Shown here: piece by piece, positions 18,828-27,334 of the stretch
Numbering within the stretch: position 1 is the first letter of the stretch
Layout of the letters: each line of letters starts with the position of its first letter
Assembly (NCBI GenBank): GCA_000341795.1
Contig: AODO01000069.1
Location: 372,001 to 436,000 of the forward strand
Direction: 5' to 3'
Length of the DNA stretch: 64,000 bases
Source of the DNA: Rhodococcus triatomae BKS 15-14
Lineage (GTDB): Bacteria; Actinomycetota; Actinomycetes; Mycobacteriales; Mycobacteriaceae
Position numbers and translations under genes: made by a program
The notes under the pieces: generated by a model
Seen by the model: the letters and a program-made list of their open reading frames with translations, nothing else
Told to the model about the DNA's origin: nothing
The model's database searches: none

Positions 18828-20600
18828 GTGCGTCTATCCCTTCCCCGTCGCTTCGCGACACCGATGATCGCGGCCTCGGCCGCTGTCGGGCTCATGCTCG
18901 GCGTCACCAACGGCATCGCCGCCGCCGACCCGCCGGCATCCTCGAGGACCCTCCAGGACGCACAGATCCTTCTCACGAAGGAGGTCGTCGGCAGCAACGT
19001 CGTCTACCCCGGCGGTTCCGTCACCTACAAGACCACCCTCGGCTACACCACCGCCAACGGTGCGGGCAACGCACCGCTGAACCAGCTCTCGATCGCGTAC
19101 GTCCGTGAGGTTCCCCCGGCCGGCTGGGTCAACACCGCACGGTCGCTGAGCTACGCCGGCGGCGGCGGCAGCTTCTCCACCCAGGACGGCGGCCAGAAGG
19201 TCACCTGCAGCAGCGGCTGCACCTTCCTCGTCGGCGGCTACGTGATCAAGTCCGGCCAGTCGGCCGTTCTGACCACCACTTACACGGTGCCCGCCAACAC
19301 GCCGCCCGGCATCTACGACTCCGGCGCCTTCTCCGCCCAGCCCAACACCTGGAGCGGCGGCGAACGCGGCGCCAACGACTTCGGCGTCTTCGTCCAGGTC
19401 GCCGATCCGAACGTCGCCACCACCACCGACCTGCAGGCACCGGCGACCGCGAAGACCGGCGAGTCCGTCACCCTGACCGCGAACGTCGGCCCCGCGAACG
19501 CGGTCGGCACCGTCCAGTTCAAGGATGGCGACGCCAACATCGGTGGCCCCGTTGCCGTGTCCGGTGGCGTCGCGACCCTCGCGCACACCTTCGACACGCT
19601 CGGTGCGCACCCGATCACCGCAGCCTTCGCCGCCGGCGCAGGCTTCCACAACTCCGTGTCGGGCGTGAAGACCGTCGACGTCACCGCCGACACCACCACC
19701 TCGCTCAGCGCACCGGCGACCGCCGTCGTCGGTGACGACGTCGCCTTCACGGCCACCGTGACGCCCGCAGGCGCCACCGGCCAGGTGCAGTTCAAGGACG
19801 GTGGCACCGATCTCGGTGCACCCGTCGACGTCGTGAACGGCCAGGCGACGCTCACCCGCAAGTTCGTCGAAGCCGGTTCGCACAACGTCACCGCGAACTT
19901 CGTCGGCACCGGCGGCTACGCGAACTCCGCGTCCGCTGCCTCCGCACTCACCGTCACCGATGCCGACTTCACCACCACCACCACGGTCGTCGACCCGGCC
20001 ACCGCGGTCGTCGGTACCCCGGTCAACCTGTCCGCCACCGTTTTCCCGATCCCGAGCGCCGGTGACGTGACCTTCCGCGTCGACGGCAACGTCGTCGGCA
20101 CCGCCCCGGTCGGCACCGGCGACGGTGTGGCCGTGCTGCCGCACACCTTCGCCGCTGCGGGCTCCGCGAACGTCACCGCCGAGTTCACCGGCGCCGCGGG
20201 CTTCACGCCGTCCACCTCGGGCGCGTTCACCGTGTCGGTGAGCAACCCGGACAACCGCACCGCCACCTCCACGGGCCTCGTGGTCGCCGGCGGCGGGGTC
20301 GTCGGCCAGACCGCGACCTTCACCGCGACCGTCGATCCCGCGAACGCGGACGGCACCGTGCAGTTCAAGGTCGGCAACACCGACGTCGGCGGGCCGGTCG
20401 CGGTCGTGAACGGTGTCGCCACGCTCACCCACACGTTCGACGCGGAGGGCACCTACGCCGTCACCGCCGAGTTCGTCGGTGGCAGCGCCTTCAAGAACTC
20501 GGTCTCCGGTCCGACCGTGATCGGTGTCGGCCCCGCCGGCACCGGCGGCGGCACCGGTAGCGCCGACCTCGGTTCGGTGACAGGTCTTTTCGGACAGTGA
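18828..20600 (+). CDS. Secreted protein with Ig-like (Big) repeats, copy 1
   Basis: The 590-aa exported protein starts at a GTG behind GAGGAGG. It has a signal peptide (MRLSLPRRFATPM, hydrophobic core, cleavage near AAADP). An N-terminal beta-rich domain (about 32-195) contains two cysteines in CSSGC. Four Ig-like repeats of about 90 residues follow (about 197-285, 286-375, 377-475, 480-565), each with V-Q-F-K-D-G or V-T-F-R-V-D-G and F-x-x-x-G-x-H/Y-x-V/I-T-A. The C-terminus is a Gly-rich linker ending L-G-S-V-T-G-L-F-G-Q. No LPXTG or anchor helix is visible. It is paralogous to the next gene; surface or matrix display is an inference. Confidence 0.88.
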   Translation: MRLSLPRRFATPMIAASAAVGLMLGVTNGIAAADPPASSRTLQDAQILLTKEVVGSNVVYPGGSVTYKTTLGYTTANGAGNAPLNQLSIAYVREVPPAGWVNTARSLSYAGGGGSFSTQDGGQKVTCSSGCTFLVGGYVIKSGQSAVLTTTYTVPANTPPGIYDSGAFSAQPNTWSGGERGANDFGVFVQVADPNVATTTDLQAPATAKTGESVTLTANVGPANAVGTVQFKDGDANIGGPVAVSGGVATLAHTFDTLGAHPITAAFAAGAGFHNSVSGVKTVDVTADTTTSLSAPATAVVGDDVAFTATVTPAGATGQVQFKDGGTDLGAPVDVVNGQATLTRKFVEAGSHNVTANFVGTGGYANSASAASALTVTDADFTTTTTVVDPATAVVGTPVNLSATVFPIPSAGDVTFRVDGNVVGTAPVGTGDGVAVLPHTFAAAGSANVTAEFTGAAGFTPSTSGAFTVSVSNPDNRTATSTGLVVAGGGVVGQTATFTATVDPANADGTVQFKVGNTDVGGPVAVVNGVATLTHTFDAEGTYAVTAEFVGGSAFKNSVSGPTVIGVGPAGTGGGTGSADLGSVTGLFGQ

Positions 20601-20607
20601 CAGCCTG

Positions 20608-20644
20608 CCCCGGCCCGGAGTGACAGACACACTCCGGGCCGGGG
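20608..20644 (+). terminator. 14-bp stem-loop between the two Ig-like protein genes
   Basis: Positions 20608-20621 pair perfectly with 20631-20644 around a 9-nt loop. No T-run follows, so partial termination or mRNA processing between the paralogues is as likely as full termination. Confidence 0.55.
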
Positions 20645-20678
20645 TGGCCCTCCTCCCATTGCCTCTGTAGGAGAACTT

Positions 20679-22379
20679 GTGAACAAGAACAAACTCCGGG
20701 GACTCGCCGCGCCGCTCGGCGTCGGCGTCGTCGCCGGCACCATGATGCTGACCGGGGTCCCGGCCGGCGCGGCCCCGACGACCACCACCTTCAACAACAC
20801 CTGCCTCGCGACGCCGTCCGCGGTCGCGGGCCCGCAGAGCCAGACCCAGGAAGCGTCGATCGTCATCGACGCGCCCGCCTCCGTGAACGCGGGCGAGGAG
20901 TACGAGGTCGTCGTCACGGCGCCGCCGCTCTCCGTCCCGAACTCGAACTCGGGGTCGTCGCTGCAGAGCGTGTCGCGGCTCAAGGTCGACATGGAGGTGC
21001 CGCAGAACGCCGAGATCCTCGGCACCGAGATCGTCCCGGGTACCAGCTCCGGGCTCAGTGGTGTCGCCCCGAACCTCTTGCGGGTCAACGAGAACGGCGC
21101 CCCCGACGCCAACGGTGGGATCCTGCGGCTGTCCGGCAACAACCAGGTGATCGGCAACAGCCCGACCTCGAGCAAGAGCTCTCGCGGTGGCATCGTCGCC
21201 CTGGCGCAGTCCGGCACGAACACCACGTTCCAGTTGCCGCAGGTGAAGGTCCGGCTCAAGGCGGGCCCCTCGGGCAACGTCGACATCAAGCTCCGCTCCG
21301 TCGGCGACGCCGGTGCCTACGGCAACGACAAGAACTATCTGACCTTCCTGCCGGAGGCGTCGCTCATCATCACCGCGTGGGCACCGACGCAGTGCAGCCC
21401 GCGCGACACCGCGACCGCACCGCTCAACTCCGGCGCCGGTCCGCTGGCGACCACGAGCATCGTCGAGGCGGACAAGCAGACCACGACGACGATCAGCGCG
21501 CCGGGTGCGGTGAAGAACGGTGACGAGGTCACTCTCACGGCCAACGTGAACCCGGCCGCGAACGGTGGCACCGTCCAGTTCGCCGTCAACGGCACGGACA
21601 TCGGTGGTCCGGTCGCCGTGGCGAACGGTGCCGCGAGCACCACGCACGTCTTCGACACCGACGGCGACCACACCGTCACCGCCGTGTACTCCGGTACCAC
21701 CGGATTCGTCGGTTCCACGTCGGCGCCGAAGACGATCAACGTCAGCACCGACGACATCGTCACCAGCCTCGCGATGACGGCGCCGGACAAGGCGTACGTC
21801 GACCAGGACGTCAACCTGCACGCGCAGGTGACCCCGGCCGTCCAGGGCGGCACGGTCGAGTTCACGATCGACGGCGGCGACAAGGTCACCGGCACGGTCG
21901 GCTCGGACGGTGTCGCGGTCGCTCCGTACAAGTTCACGAGCACCGGCACCCACAGCGTGGTCGCCCGGTACTCCGGCACCGACGGTGTCGCTGCGTCCGT
22001 GGCCCCGGCCTTCCCGGTCAGCGTGACGAACGCCCCGGCGGCGGCCGTCCAGACCACGACGACGCTCGCTCCGGTCGGGACCGTCACCAAGGGTCAGCCG
22101 GTCACGCTGACGGCGACGGTGGATCCGGCGAACGCCAACGGCACCGTCCAGTTCATGCTGGGCAATGTGCCGCTCGGTGCTCCGGTCCCGGTGGTGAACG
22201 GTGTCGCGACCCTGCCGACGACGTTCGCGAGCGCGGGCACGTTCAGCGTGACGGCGCAGTTCGTCGGATCGGCCGGGTTCATCGACTCGGATTCGCAGCC
22301 GCAGACGCTCACCGTCCCGGGTGACCCGGACACCGGCGGCGGAACGGGCAGCCTCGACGGGTTGTTCGGTTCCTCGTAG
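20679..22379 (+). CDS. Secreted protein with Ig-like (Big) repeats, copy 2
   Basis: The 566-aa exported protein begins at a GTG after AGGAG. It has a signal peptide (MNKNKLRGLAAPLGVGVV, cleavage near AGAAP). A distinct N-terminal domain (about 33-255) has cysteines at C42 and in Q-C-S-P. Three Ig-like repeats follow (about 265-355, 358-450, 458-548) with the same V-Q-F-x-x-x-x-x-x-x-G-x-P-V core as copy 1. It ends T-G-G-G-T-G-S-L-D-G-L-F-G-S-S, closely matching the tail of copy 1. The 78-bp gap to copy 1 suggests co-transcription. The paralogues differ in repeat number and N-terminal domain. Confidence 0.88.
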   Translation: MNKNKLRGLAAPLGVGVVAGTMMLTGVPAGAAPTTTTFNNTCLATPSAVAGPQSQTQEASIVIDAPASVNAGEEYEVVVTAPPLSVPNSNSGSSLQSVSRLKVDMEVPQNAEILGTEIVPGTSSGLSGVAPNLLRVNENGAPDANGGILRLSGNNQVIGNSPTSSKSSRGGIVALAQSGTNTTFQLPQVKVRLKAGPSGNVDIKLRSVGDAGAYGNDKNYLTFLPEASLIITAWAPTQCSPRDTATAPLNSGAGPLATTSIVEADKQTTTTISAPGAVKNGDEVTLTANVNPAANGGTVQFAVNGTDIGGPVAVANGAASTTHVFDTDGDHTVTAVYSGTTGFVGSTSAPKTINVSTDDIVTSLAMTAPDKAYVDQDVNLHAQVTPAVQGGTVEFTIDGGDKVTGTVGSDGVAVAPYKFTSTGTHSVVARYSGTDGVAASVAPAFPVSVTNAPAAAVQTTTTLAPVGTVTKGQPVTLTATVDPANANGTVQFMLGNVPLGAPVPVVNGVATLPTTFASAGTFSVTAQFVGSAGFIDSDSQPQTLTVPGDPDTGGGTGSLDGLFGSS

Positions 22380-22417
22380 TCGGTCGAGGACCGGGTAGCG
22401 GTCGTGTGAGGTGAGAG

Positions 22418-22453
22418 GTGGTCACCCGGGGGCAGTCCTGCCCGGGTGACCAC
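22418..22453. terminator. 13-bp stem-loop between convergent genes
   Basis: GTGGTCACCCGGG (22418-22430) pairs perfectly with 22441-22453 around a 10-nt loop. It lies between two convergent genes and probably serves both, though no U-tract is present. Confidence 0.6.
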
Positions 22454-22460
22454 TCCCGTC

Positions 22461-22643
22461 TCACACGCCTGCGGTGAGCGCGACCGTCAGCGGAATCGCC
22501 GTGAGGAAGACCACCGCCGTCACGAAGAGCCCGATCACCAGGGCCCGGTTCCAGCGGCCGCGGGCGCCGCTGGCGGCGGTGACGAACAGGACGAACCCGA
22601 CGCAGACGGATCCGATCGTGAGTAGCACCGAAGAATCGACCAT
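22461..22643 (-). CDS. Small two-helix membrane protein
   Basis: The 60-aa product has two hydrophobic segments (about residues 5-25 and 34-56) joined by a basic loop A-R-G-R-W-N-R. No clear ribosome site precedes the ATG. Function is unknown. The composition is membrane-like and unlike a shadow frame, so it is probably real. Confidence 0.55.
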   Translation of the reverse strand: MVDSSVLLTIGSVCVGFVLFVTAASGARGRWNRALVIGLFVTAVVFLTAIPLTVALTAGV

Positions 22644-22762
22644 GGTCGAATTGTCTCGCGACGGGCGACCGCGACGGTCGCGGCCCGGGTCGACCGGCTG
22701 CGGCGAGGTCCGTCGTTCGGATGTACTGCCTCCGAACCGGGCCCCGCAACGGCCTCAACCGC

Positions 22763-22779
22763 GGTAACGTTCCGTCACC
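22763..22779. promoter_or_regulatory. Imperfect dyad upstream of the cutinase
   Basis: GGTAACG-TTC-CGTCACC is an inverted repeat with one mismatch, 79 bp before the cutinase start. It may be an operator; no regulator is adjacent. Confidence 0.3.
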
Positions 22780-22858
22780 GTTCGTGCATCTTTTCGAAAC
22801 CTCCCGATGACATCATCTGCTCGTTGGCCATCGGTGGTACCTGGAGGGGATTAGGGCG

Positions 22859-23776
22859 TTGAGAACCCTGAGGAAGATTGTGGTGTCGGCTGCGGCCGCG
22901 CTGGGTGTGACCGCAGGCTTGCTGTCGGTGGCCGCTCCGGCCCAGGCCGCGCCGGGTGGATGCCCGGGCCTGTACGTCGTCGCCGTCCCCGGCACCTGGG
23001 AGACGGGCGCGTCCCCGGAGAAGAACAGTGGACCCGGCATGCTCGCCGGTGTCACCAACCGGCTGCGCGGCGCGGACATCCGCACCGACTACGTGCGCTA
23101 CGCCGCGACGGCGTTCCCGTGGGAGGGGGAGGTCTACGGCGCGTCGAAGCGGCAGGCCGTCAACAACGCCCGCGGCCTGCTCGAGGCGATGCAGGCCAGT
23201 TGCCCTGCCACTCGCCTCTCGCTCATCGGCTACAGCCAGGGCGCGGACGCCGCGGGTGACCTGGCCAGTGAGATCGGCAGCGGTACCAGCACCGTCCGCC
23301 CGGAGCGGATGGCGGGCGTCGGACTGCTGTCCGACCCGCGGCGCTCGCCGACCGACGTCCTGATCGGTCCTGCCGTACCCGGTGCCGGAGCCGGTGGCCC
23401 CCGCACCGGTGGCTTCGGGTGGATCAGCGACCGCACCGTCACGTTCTGCGCGCCGGGCGACCTGTACTGCTCCACCGAGAACGACGACTTCGTCACCCGG
23501 ATGGCCGGCTACGCCGCGACCAACTCCGATCCGGGATCGTCGGACTCCCCGGACTACGCCGGCGAGATCGGCGCCATCGTCACCGATCTGGTGACCGCGG
23601 GCGGCATCCCCGTCCTGCAGAACCAGCTGTCGGAGCAGGCCACCGAGAAGCGTGCCGACGACCTGACGGTGTTCTACGGTTCCGGTGCGCACCAGAACTA
23701 CCAGGGCTACGTGGTGGACCCGGCGGGCAACACCCCGGTCACCTGGCTGGCGAACTGGTTGCGCGACAAGGCCTGA
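22859..23776 (+). CDS. Secreted cutinase-family serine esterase
   Basis: The 305-aa exported alpha/beta hydrolase has a signal peptide (MRTLRKIVVSAAAALG, cleavage near AQAAP). It shows the cutinase triad: Ser126 in GYSQG, Asp201 within C-A-P-G-D-L-Y-C, and His278 in G-S-G-A-H. Cysteine pairs near 35/115 and 197/204 fit the two family disulfides. The start is a TTG behind GGAGGGG, unusual but supported by the signal peptide. Mycobacterial relatives hydrolyse lipid and polyester esters and sit at the cell envelope. Confidence 0.9.
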   Translation: MRTLRKIVVSAAAALGVTAGLLSVAAPAQAAPGGCPGLYVVAVPGTWETGASPEKNSGPGMLAGVTNRLRGADIRTDYVRYAATAFPWEGEVYGASKRQAVNNARGLLEAMQASCPATRLSLIGYSQGADAAGDLASEIGSGTSTVRPERMAGVGLLSDPRRSPTDVLIGPAVPGAGAGGPRTGGFGWISDRTVTFCAPGDLYCSTENDDFVTRMAGYAATNSDPGSSDSPDYAGEIGAIVTDLVTAGGIPVLQNQLSEQATEKRADDLTVFYGSGAHQNYQGYVVDPAGNTPVTWLANWLRDKA

Positions 23777-23799
23777 TCCCGCGCACCGCACGGACGACG

Positions 23800-23831
23800 A
23801 CGGCGCCCCCACCCTCGGGTGGGGGCGCCGT
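23800..23831 (+). terminator. Terminator hairpin after the cutinase
   Basis: A 14-bp GC-rich stem (23800-23813 with 23818-23831) closes a CTCG tetraloop 23 bp after the cutinase stop. The T-run is very short (TTCC). Confidence 0.7.
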
Positions 23832-23866
23832 TCCGTCGATGTGGTTCCGGGTCGGTGGAGCCTCGG

Positions 23867-24001
23867 TCAGCTGCCGAACAACGGTGCGGGTTCGTGCGGC
23901 TGCGGCTGCGGAGGCAGCTGGGGGAGGGGACCCTGCGGTCCGAAGCCGCCGGGGATCTGGAAGGCGTTGTCGAGGACGGTGTGGAAGTGGTTGATATCCA
24001 T
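23867..24001 (-). CDS. Candidate 44-aa proline-rich small protein
   Basis: The short frame reads MDINHFHTVLDNAFQIPGG, then a Pro/Gln-rich tail ending A-P-L-F-G-S. No ribosome site is clear. It follows the transporter gene on the same strand after 95 bp. The ordered N-terminus followed by a Pro-rich tail looks protein-like, and the ending resembles the L-F-G tails of the Ig-like proteins nearby. It may be a real small protein; evidence is weak. Confidence 0.4.
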   Translation of the reverse strand: MDINHFHTVLDNAFQIPGGFGPQGPLPQLPPQPQPHEPAPLFGS

Positions 24002-24096
24002 GGGTTCTGTTCTACGGAGCGATCCTGGCCTCGCGATGGCAGGACGCTGGCAGTGGCCTCGGCATCCGGTCCGAGCGTTGCCAGGATCGCCGTGAG

Positions 24097-25086
24097 TCAC
24101 CCCACCGGCGCCGGAACCGGTGCCTGCTTCGCCATCCTCGCCGCGACGGCCGCGCACACGAGCAACTGCATCTGGTGGAAGAGCATCAGCGGCAACACGA
24201 TCAGGCCGATCGGCTGTCCGGGGAAGAGCACGGTGGCCATCGGGAGGCCGGTGGCGAGCGACTTGGTCGAGCCGCAGAAGAGGATTGCGGCGCGATCCTC
24301 GTAGCCGAATCCCAGCTTCCTCGAGCCGTACCAGGTGACCGCGAGGACGATCGCGAGCAGGACGGCACAGACGCCGACGAGGGCGGCGAGCCTGGCGGGG
24401 GACAGCATGGACCAGATGCCCTCGTTCATGCCGCGGCTGAACGCGACGTACACGACGAGCAGGATCGAGCCGCGGTCGACGAGCTTGAGCGGCTTGCCGT
24501 GCTCCGTCACCCAGCCGCCGATCCAGCGGCGCAGGACCTGTCCGGCGAGGAACGGCACGAGCAGCATGAGCACGATGTCGAGCACCGCGGACCCGCTGAA
24601 CGTCACGCCCTGAGTCGACATCGTGAGAGCGACGAGCAGTGGCGTGACGACGATGCCGAGCATGCTCGAGGCGCTGGCCGAGACGACCGCACCCGAGATG
24701 TTGCCGCGCGCGACGGACACCAGGGCGATGGCCGACTGGACCGTCGACGGCAGCAGGCACAGGTACAGCACGCCGAGGTAGAGGGGCTCGGAGAGGACCG
24801 ACGGGACCAGGACCTTCGCGGCGAGCCCGAGCAGGGGGAACACGACGAACGTGGTGGCGAGGATCGTCAGGTGCAGTCGCCAGTGCTTGAGCCCGTCGAT
24901 CGCCTCCTGCGTGGACAGGCGGGCGCCGTACAGGAAGAACAGCAGGCCGATGGCGATCTTGGCGGCCCACGCGACGGTGGTCAGGGCGATGCCGTCCGCC
25001 GGCGCGAGCGCGGCGAACCCGACCGTCAGGAGGATGGCGACGAGGAACGGGTCCAGCCGTCCCAGCCCGGGGATCTTCGACAACAT
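24097..25086 (-). CDS. Bile acid:sodium symporter-family (BASS/SBF-like) transporter
   Basis: The 329-aa protein has about ten membrane segments. Family features include the P-S-T-V-Q-S-A-I-A-L motif in the first crossing helix (near residue 117) and G-S-T-K-S-L-A-T-G-L-P-M-A in the second (near 268-280). It belongs to the YfeH-like bacterial branch, whose substrates are organic anions of uncertain identity. The ATG at 25086 is the first plausible start; the open frame upstream belongs to the opposite strand. The divergent LysR gene and its dyads suggest direct regulation. Confidence 0.85.
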   Translation of the reverse strand: MLSKIPGLGRLDPFLVAILLTVGFAALAPADGIALTTVAWAAKIAIGLLFFLYGARLSTQEAIDGLKHWRLHLTILATTFVVFPLLGLAAKVLVPSVLSEPLYLGVLYLCLLPSTVQSAIALVSVARGNISGAVVSASASSMLGIVVTPLLVALTMSTQGVTFSGSAVLDIVLMLLVPFLAGQVLRRWIGGWVTEHGKPLKLVDRGSILLVVYVAFSRGMNEGIWSMLSPARLAALVGVCAVLLAIVLAVTWYGSRKLGFGYEDRAAILFCGSTKSLATGLPMATVLFPGQPIGLIVLPLMLFHQMQLLVCAAVAARMAKQAPVPAPVG

Positions 25087-25131
25087 TGCTCGACGGTAAA
25101 GGTCGACCCACTCATTCGAGAACTCGATAGC

Positions 25132-25159
25132 CGTGATATCAGCGATCACGAATCGTGAT
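25132..25159. promoter_or_regulatory. LysR-type operator with three alternating half-sites
   Basis: Half-sites CGTGAT (25132-25137), ATCACG (25145-25150) and CGTGAT (25154-25159) alternate in orientation. The last two form the perfect 15-bp dyad ATCACGA-A-TCGTGAT. The array sits between the transporter and LysR starts and ends 2 bp before the LysR ATG, fitting autorepression and control of the transporter. Confidence 0.65.
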
Positions 25160-25161
25160 GG

Positions 25162-26046
25162 ATGTGCTTGGATGGGGAGGTGTTCGATCCGGTACAGCTG
25201 CGCAGCTTCCTCGCCGTGGAGCGCGAGGGCGGCTTCACGGCGGCCGCGCGCCGCCTGGGACTGCGGCAGTCGACGGTCAGCCAGCATGTCGCCAAGCTGG
25301 AGCAGGCGACCGGTCGCCAGCTGTTCCTGCGCGACACCCACGGCGTCGAGCTGACCGCGGACGGTTCGGCCCTGGTCGGGTTCGCGCAGGACATCCTCGA
25401 CCGGCACATCGCCGCCGAGCAGTACTTCGCGGGATCGACGGTCAGTGGCCGGCTCCGCTTCGGCGCCTCCGAGGATCTGGTGCTCAACGAACTGCCGGAG
25501 ATCCTCGGCGAGTTCCGGCGCAGCCACCCCCGGGTCGACCTCGAACTGACCGTCGGATTGAGCGAGGACCTGCACCGCGCTCTCGGCGACAACGATCTCG
25601 ACCTGATGTTCGGCAAGCGGCGACCGGGCGAGCGGCACGGTGAGCTCATCTTCCGCGACCGCCTCGTCTTCCACGCCGCCCCGGGTTTCGTCGACGGCGG
25701 CGACGGCCCGGTCCCGCTGGTGACCTATCCACCGCCGTCGTTGACGAGGGAAGCGGCTCTGGACGTCTTGCGGCGGAGTGGGCGCGGCGCCCGCGTCACC
25801 TGCACCACCGACAGCCTCAATGGTCTGCGCGCAGCCGCGCTCGCCGGTCTCGGAGTCGTACTGCACGCCGAGAGCCTGCCGCCGCCGGGGCTCGAACCGG
25901 TTCGGGGACAGAGTCTCCCGGATTCGCAGGAGATCGAGTTCGTCCTCGTCTCGCGCCGTACCGTCCTCAGCGGCCCCGAATCGGCCCTGCGAGAGGTGAT
26001 TCTCGCCAATGCGGACAGGTTGAGGGCGCGCAGCCGACGACGGTGA
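25162..26046 (+). CDS. LysR-family transcriptional regulator
   Basis: The 294-aa LTTR has an N-terminal winged HTH (L-R-S-F-L-A-V-E-R-E-G-G-F-T-A-A-A-R-R-L, then S-T-V-S-Q-H-V-A-K-L-E) and a periplasmic-binding-like effector domain. The ATG at 25162 is used; a GTG six codons later is possible but has a poorly spaced ribosome site. It is divergent from the BASS-family transporter, which is its probable target. Confidence 0.88.
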   Translation: MCLDGEVFDPVQLRSFLAVEREGGFTAAARRLGLRQSTVSQHVAKLEQATGRQLFLRDTHGVELTADGSALVGFAQDILDRHIAAEQYFAGSTVSGRLRFGASEDLVLNELPEILGEFRRSHPRVDLELTVGLSEDLHRALGDNDLDLMFGKRRPGERHGELIFRDRLVFHAAPGFVDGGDGPVPLVTYPPPSLTREAALDVLRRSGRGARVTCTTDSLNGLRAAALAGLGVVLHAESLPPPGLEPVRGQSLPDSQEIEFVLVSRRTVLSGPESALREVILANADRLRARSRRR

Positions 26047-26101
26047 CCTGTGCACGTACGGCGGGGATGCCCGGCGCGCCGTCCCGCGCCCCGCCCTCCC
26101 G

Positions 26102-26920
26102 TCACCGGGCGAGGACGTCGCTCGCGGCGCTGTGCCGGGCGAGGTCGCTCAGGTTGATCACGACGAGGTTGTTGTCGATCGGATCCTTGTCGCGGCCGAG
26201 ACCGTCGACGACGGTGCGATAGTCGCCGCCGTCGAGAAGTGACTGGTATCGGTGGTGAAAGTGACCGTGCCACAGGCGGCGTGGCCGCACCTGGTCCACG
26301 ATCGCGCGGAGGCGGACCCGGTTGCGCTCGGATTCCTGCACGACGACGTCGGGATATCCGCGGGTGCGCCGCTGCATCGTCGGCACCGAGATCCCGGCCG
26401 GGCAGTCGTGGCAGAACATGACGTCCGCCGGGCCGGCGTCACCGATCGAGCGGACGTCGGCATCGGTGATCAGCTCCTGTGGCCACCAGGACCTGTGTTC
26501 GACGCGGAGGAACTGGTCGAGGGAGTAGGCGCCGCCCACCGCGAGGGCCCGAACCGTTCCCCACTGCCAGCGCAGTCCCCGAGGCAGGTGCACGATCCGC
26601 TCACGCACCGGCCGCAGCCCGTCCGAGGTCGTCGGTTGCGAGAGAAGCCAGTCGAAGTTCTCGTGGTTGCCCTCGACGAAGCCCAGGACCAGGTCCTGGG
26701 ATGCGAGCGCCGACTCGAGGGCGTCGAGGTACGCGCGGGTGAAGTTGTAGCCGAAGTCGCCCAGATGCACGAGGACGTCGGCGTGCCGCCGACCCGCGTG
26801 AAGGATTGCCTCGACGGCGTGGTCGGTGTTGGCGTGCCAGTCGCCGGCGATGGCGATGCGCGTGGGAGTCCGGCTGAGAAACCGGCCCGCGAGCGAGCCG
26901 TTCGTGTGGACCATCCGCAT
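26102..26920 (-). CDS. Calcineurin-like metallophosphoesterase
   Basis: The 272-aa protein carries the metallophosphoesterase motifs in order: G-D-W-H-A-N near residue 26, H-L-G-D-F-G near 51, G-N-H-E-N near 84, C-H-D-C-P-A near 170 and the terminal G-H-F-H-H. These bind two metals. The ATG at 26920 is chosen for the GAGGTGGG just upstream. The substrate is unknown. It converges on the LysR gene. Confidence 0.85.
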   Translation of the reverse strand: MRMVHTNGSLAGRFLSRTPTRIAIAGDWHANTDHAVEAILHAGRRHADVLVHLGDFGYNFTRAYLDALESALASQDLVLGFVEGNHENFDWLLSQPTTSDGLRPVRERIVHLPRGLRWQWGTVRALAVGGAYSLDQFLRVEHRSWWPQELITDADVRSIGDAGPADVMFCHDCPAGISVPTMQRRTRGYPDVVVQESERNRVRLRAIVDQVRPRRLWHGHFHHRYQSLLDGGDYRTVVDGLGRDKDPIDNNLVVINLSDLARHSAASDVLAR

Positions 26921-27009
26921 CACCCACCTCGCTCGATGCGCCGAGTGGGCAGGGACCGGGTGCGGGTCCACGCCGTGTTCGACGCGGCGGCCCTTCCACC
27001 AGTGGCGGT

Positions 27010-27159
27010 CTAGATGGTACCCCGCGGGTCCTCGTCCGAAACCAGTTCGGCGACAGGCCGAAAGCTGTCGACGGTACGGCAGTATGTCGCGAGTAGCTCG
27101 GCGATCTGCTGCTTCGCCATCAACTGGGCGAGGCCGTCCTCGCAGGTGTGCTCCGGCAT
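27010..27159 (-). pseudogene. Truncated SnoaL-like gene remnant
   Basis: The 49-codon frame has a good ribosome site and reads L-A-Q-L-M-A-K-Q-Q-I-A-E-L-L-A-T-Y-C-R-T-V-D, the usual first helix of SnoaL-like/NTF2-fold dehydratases or hydrolases. It then loses similarity and stops at TAG, about 80 residues short of the family's normal length. No continuation was found in the other frames downstream, so this looks like a deletion remnant. Confidence 0.55.
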
Positions 27160-27285
27160 CGACGACCCTCTCGCAGCGCGGTGGTTCGGGAAGTTGTCGG
27201 ATTCGACGGGCTGGTCGACGCGTTCGCTCGCGCCCGGGAACCGGGTGCACCTCCGCGAATCGTGTTCCGACCGGACCTGTGAATG

Positions 27286-27317
27286 GCTCCGCCGCCGTGC
27301 GAACACGGCGGCGGAGC
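27286..27317 (-). terminator. Terminator-like hairpin after the MFS gene
   Basis: A perfect 14-bp stem (27286-27299 with 27304-27317) closes a 4-nt loop 18 bp past the MFS stop. There is no U-tract, so the call rests on position and stability. Confidence 0.6.
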
Positions 27318-27334
27318 GGACGGTCACGGACGGA

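Noticed and set aside
18834-21953. A 1039-codon minus-strand frame opposite the Ig-repeat genes
   Set aside because: It mirrors the repeats on the coding strand and spans the intergenic hairpin, so it is not a gene.
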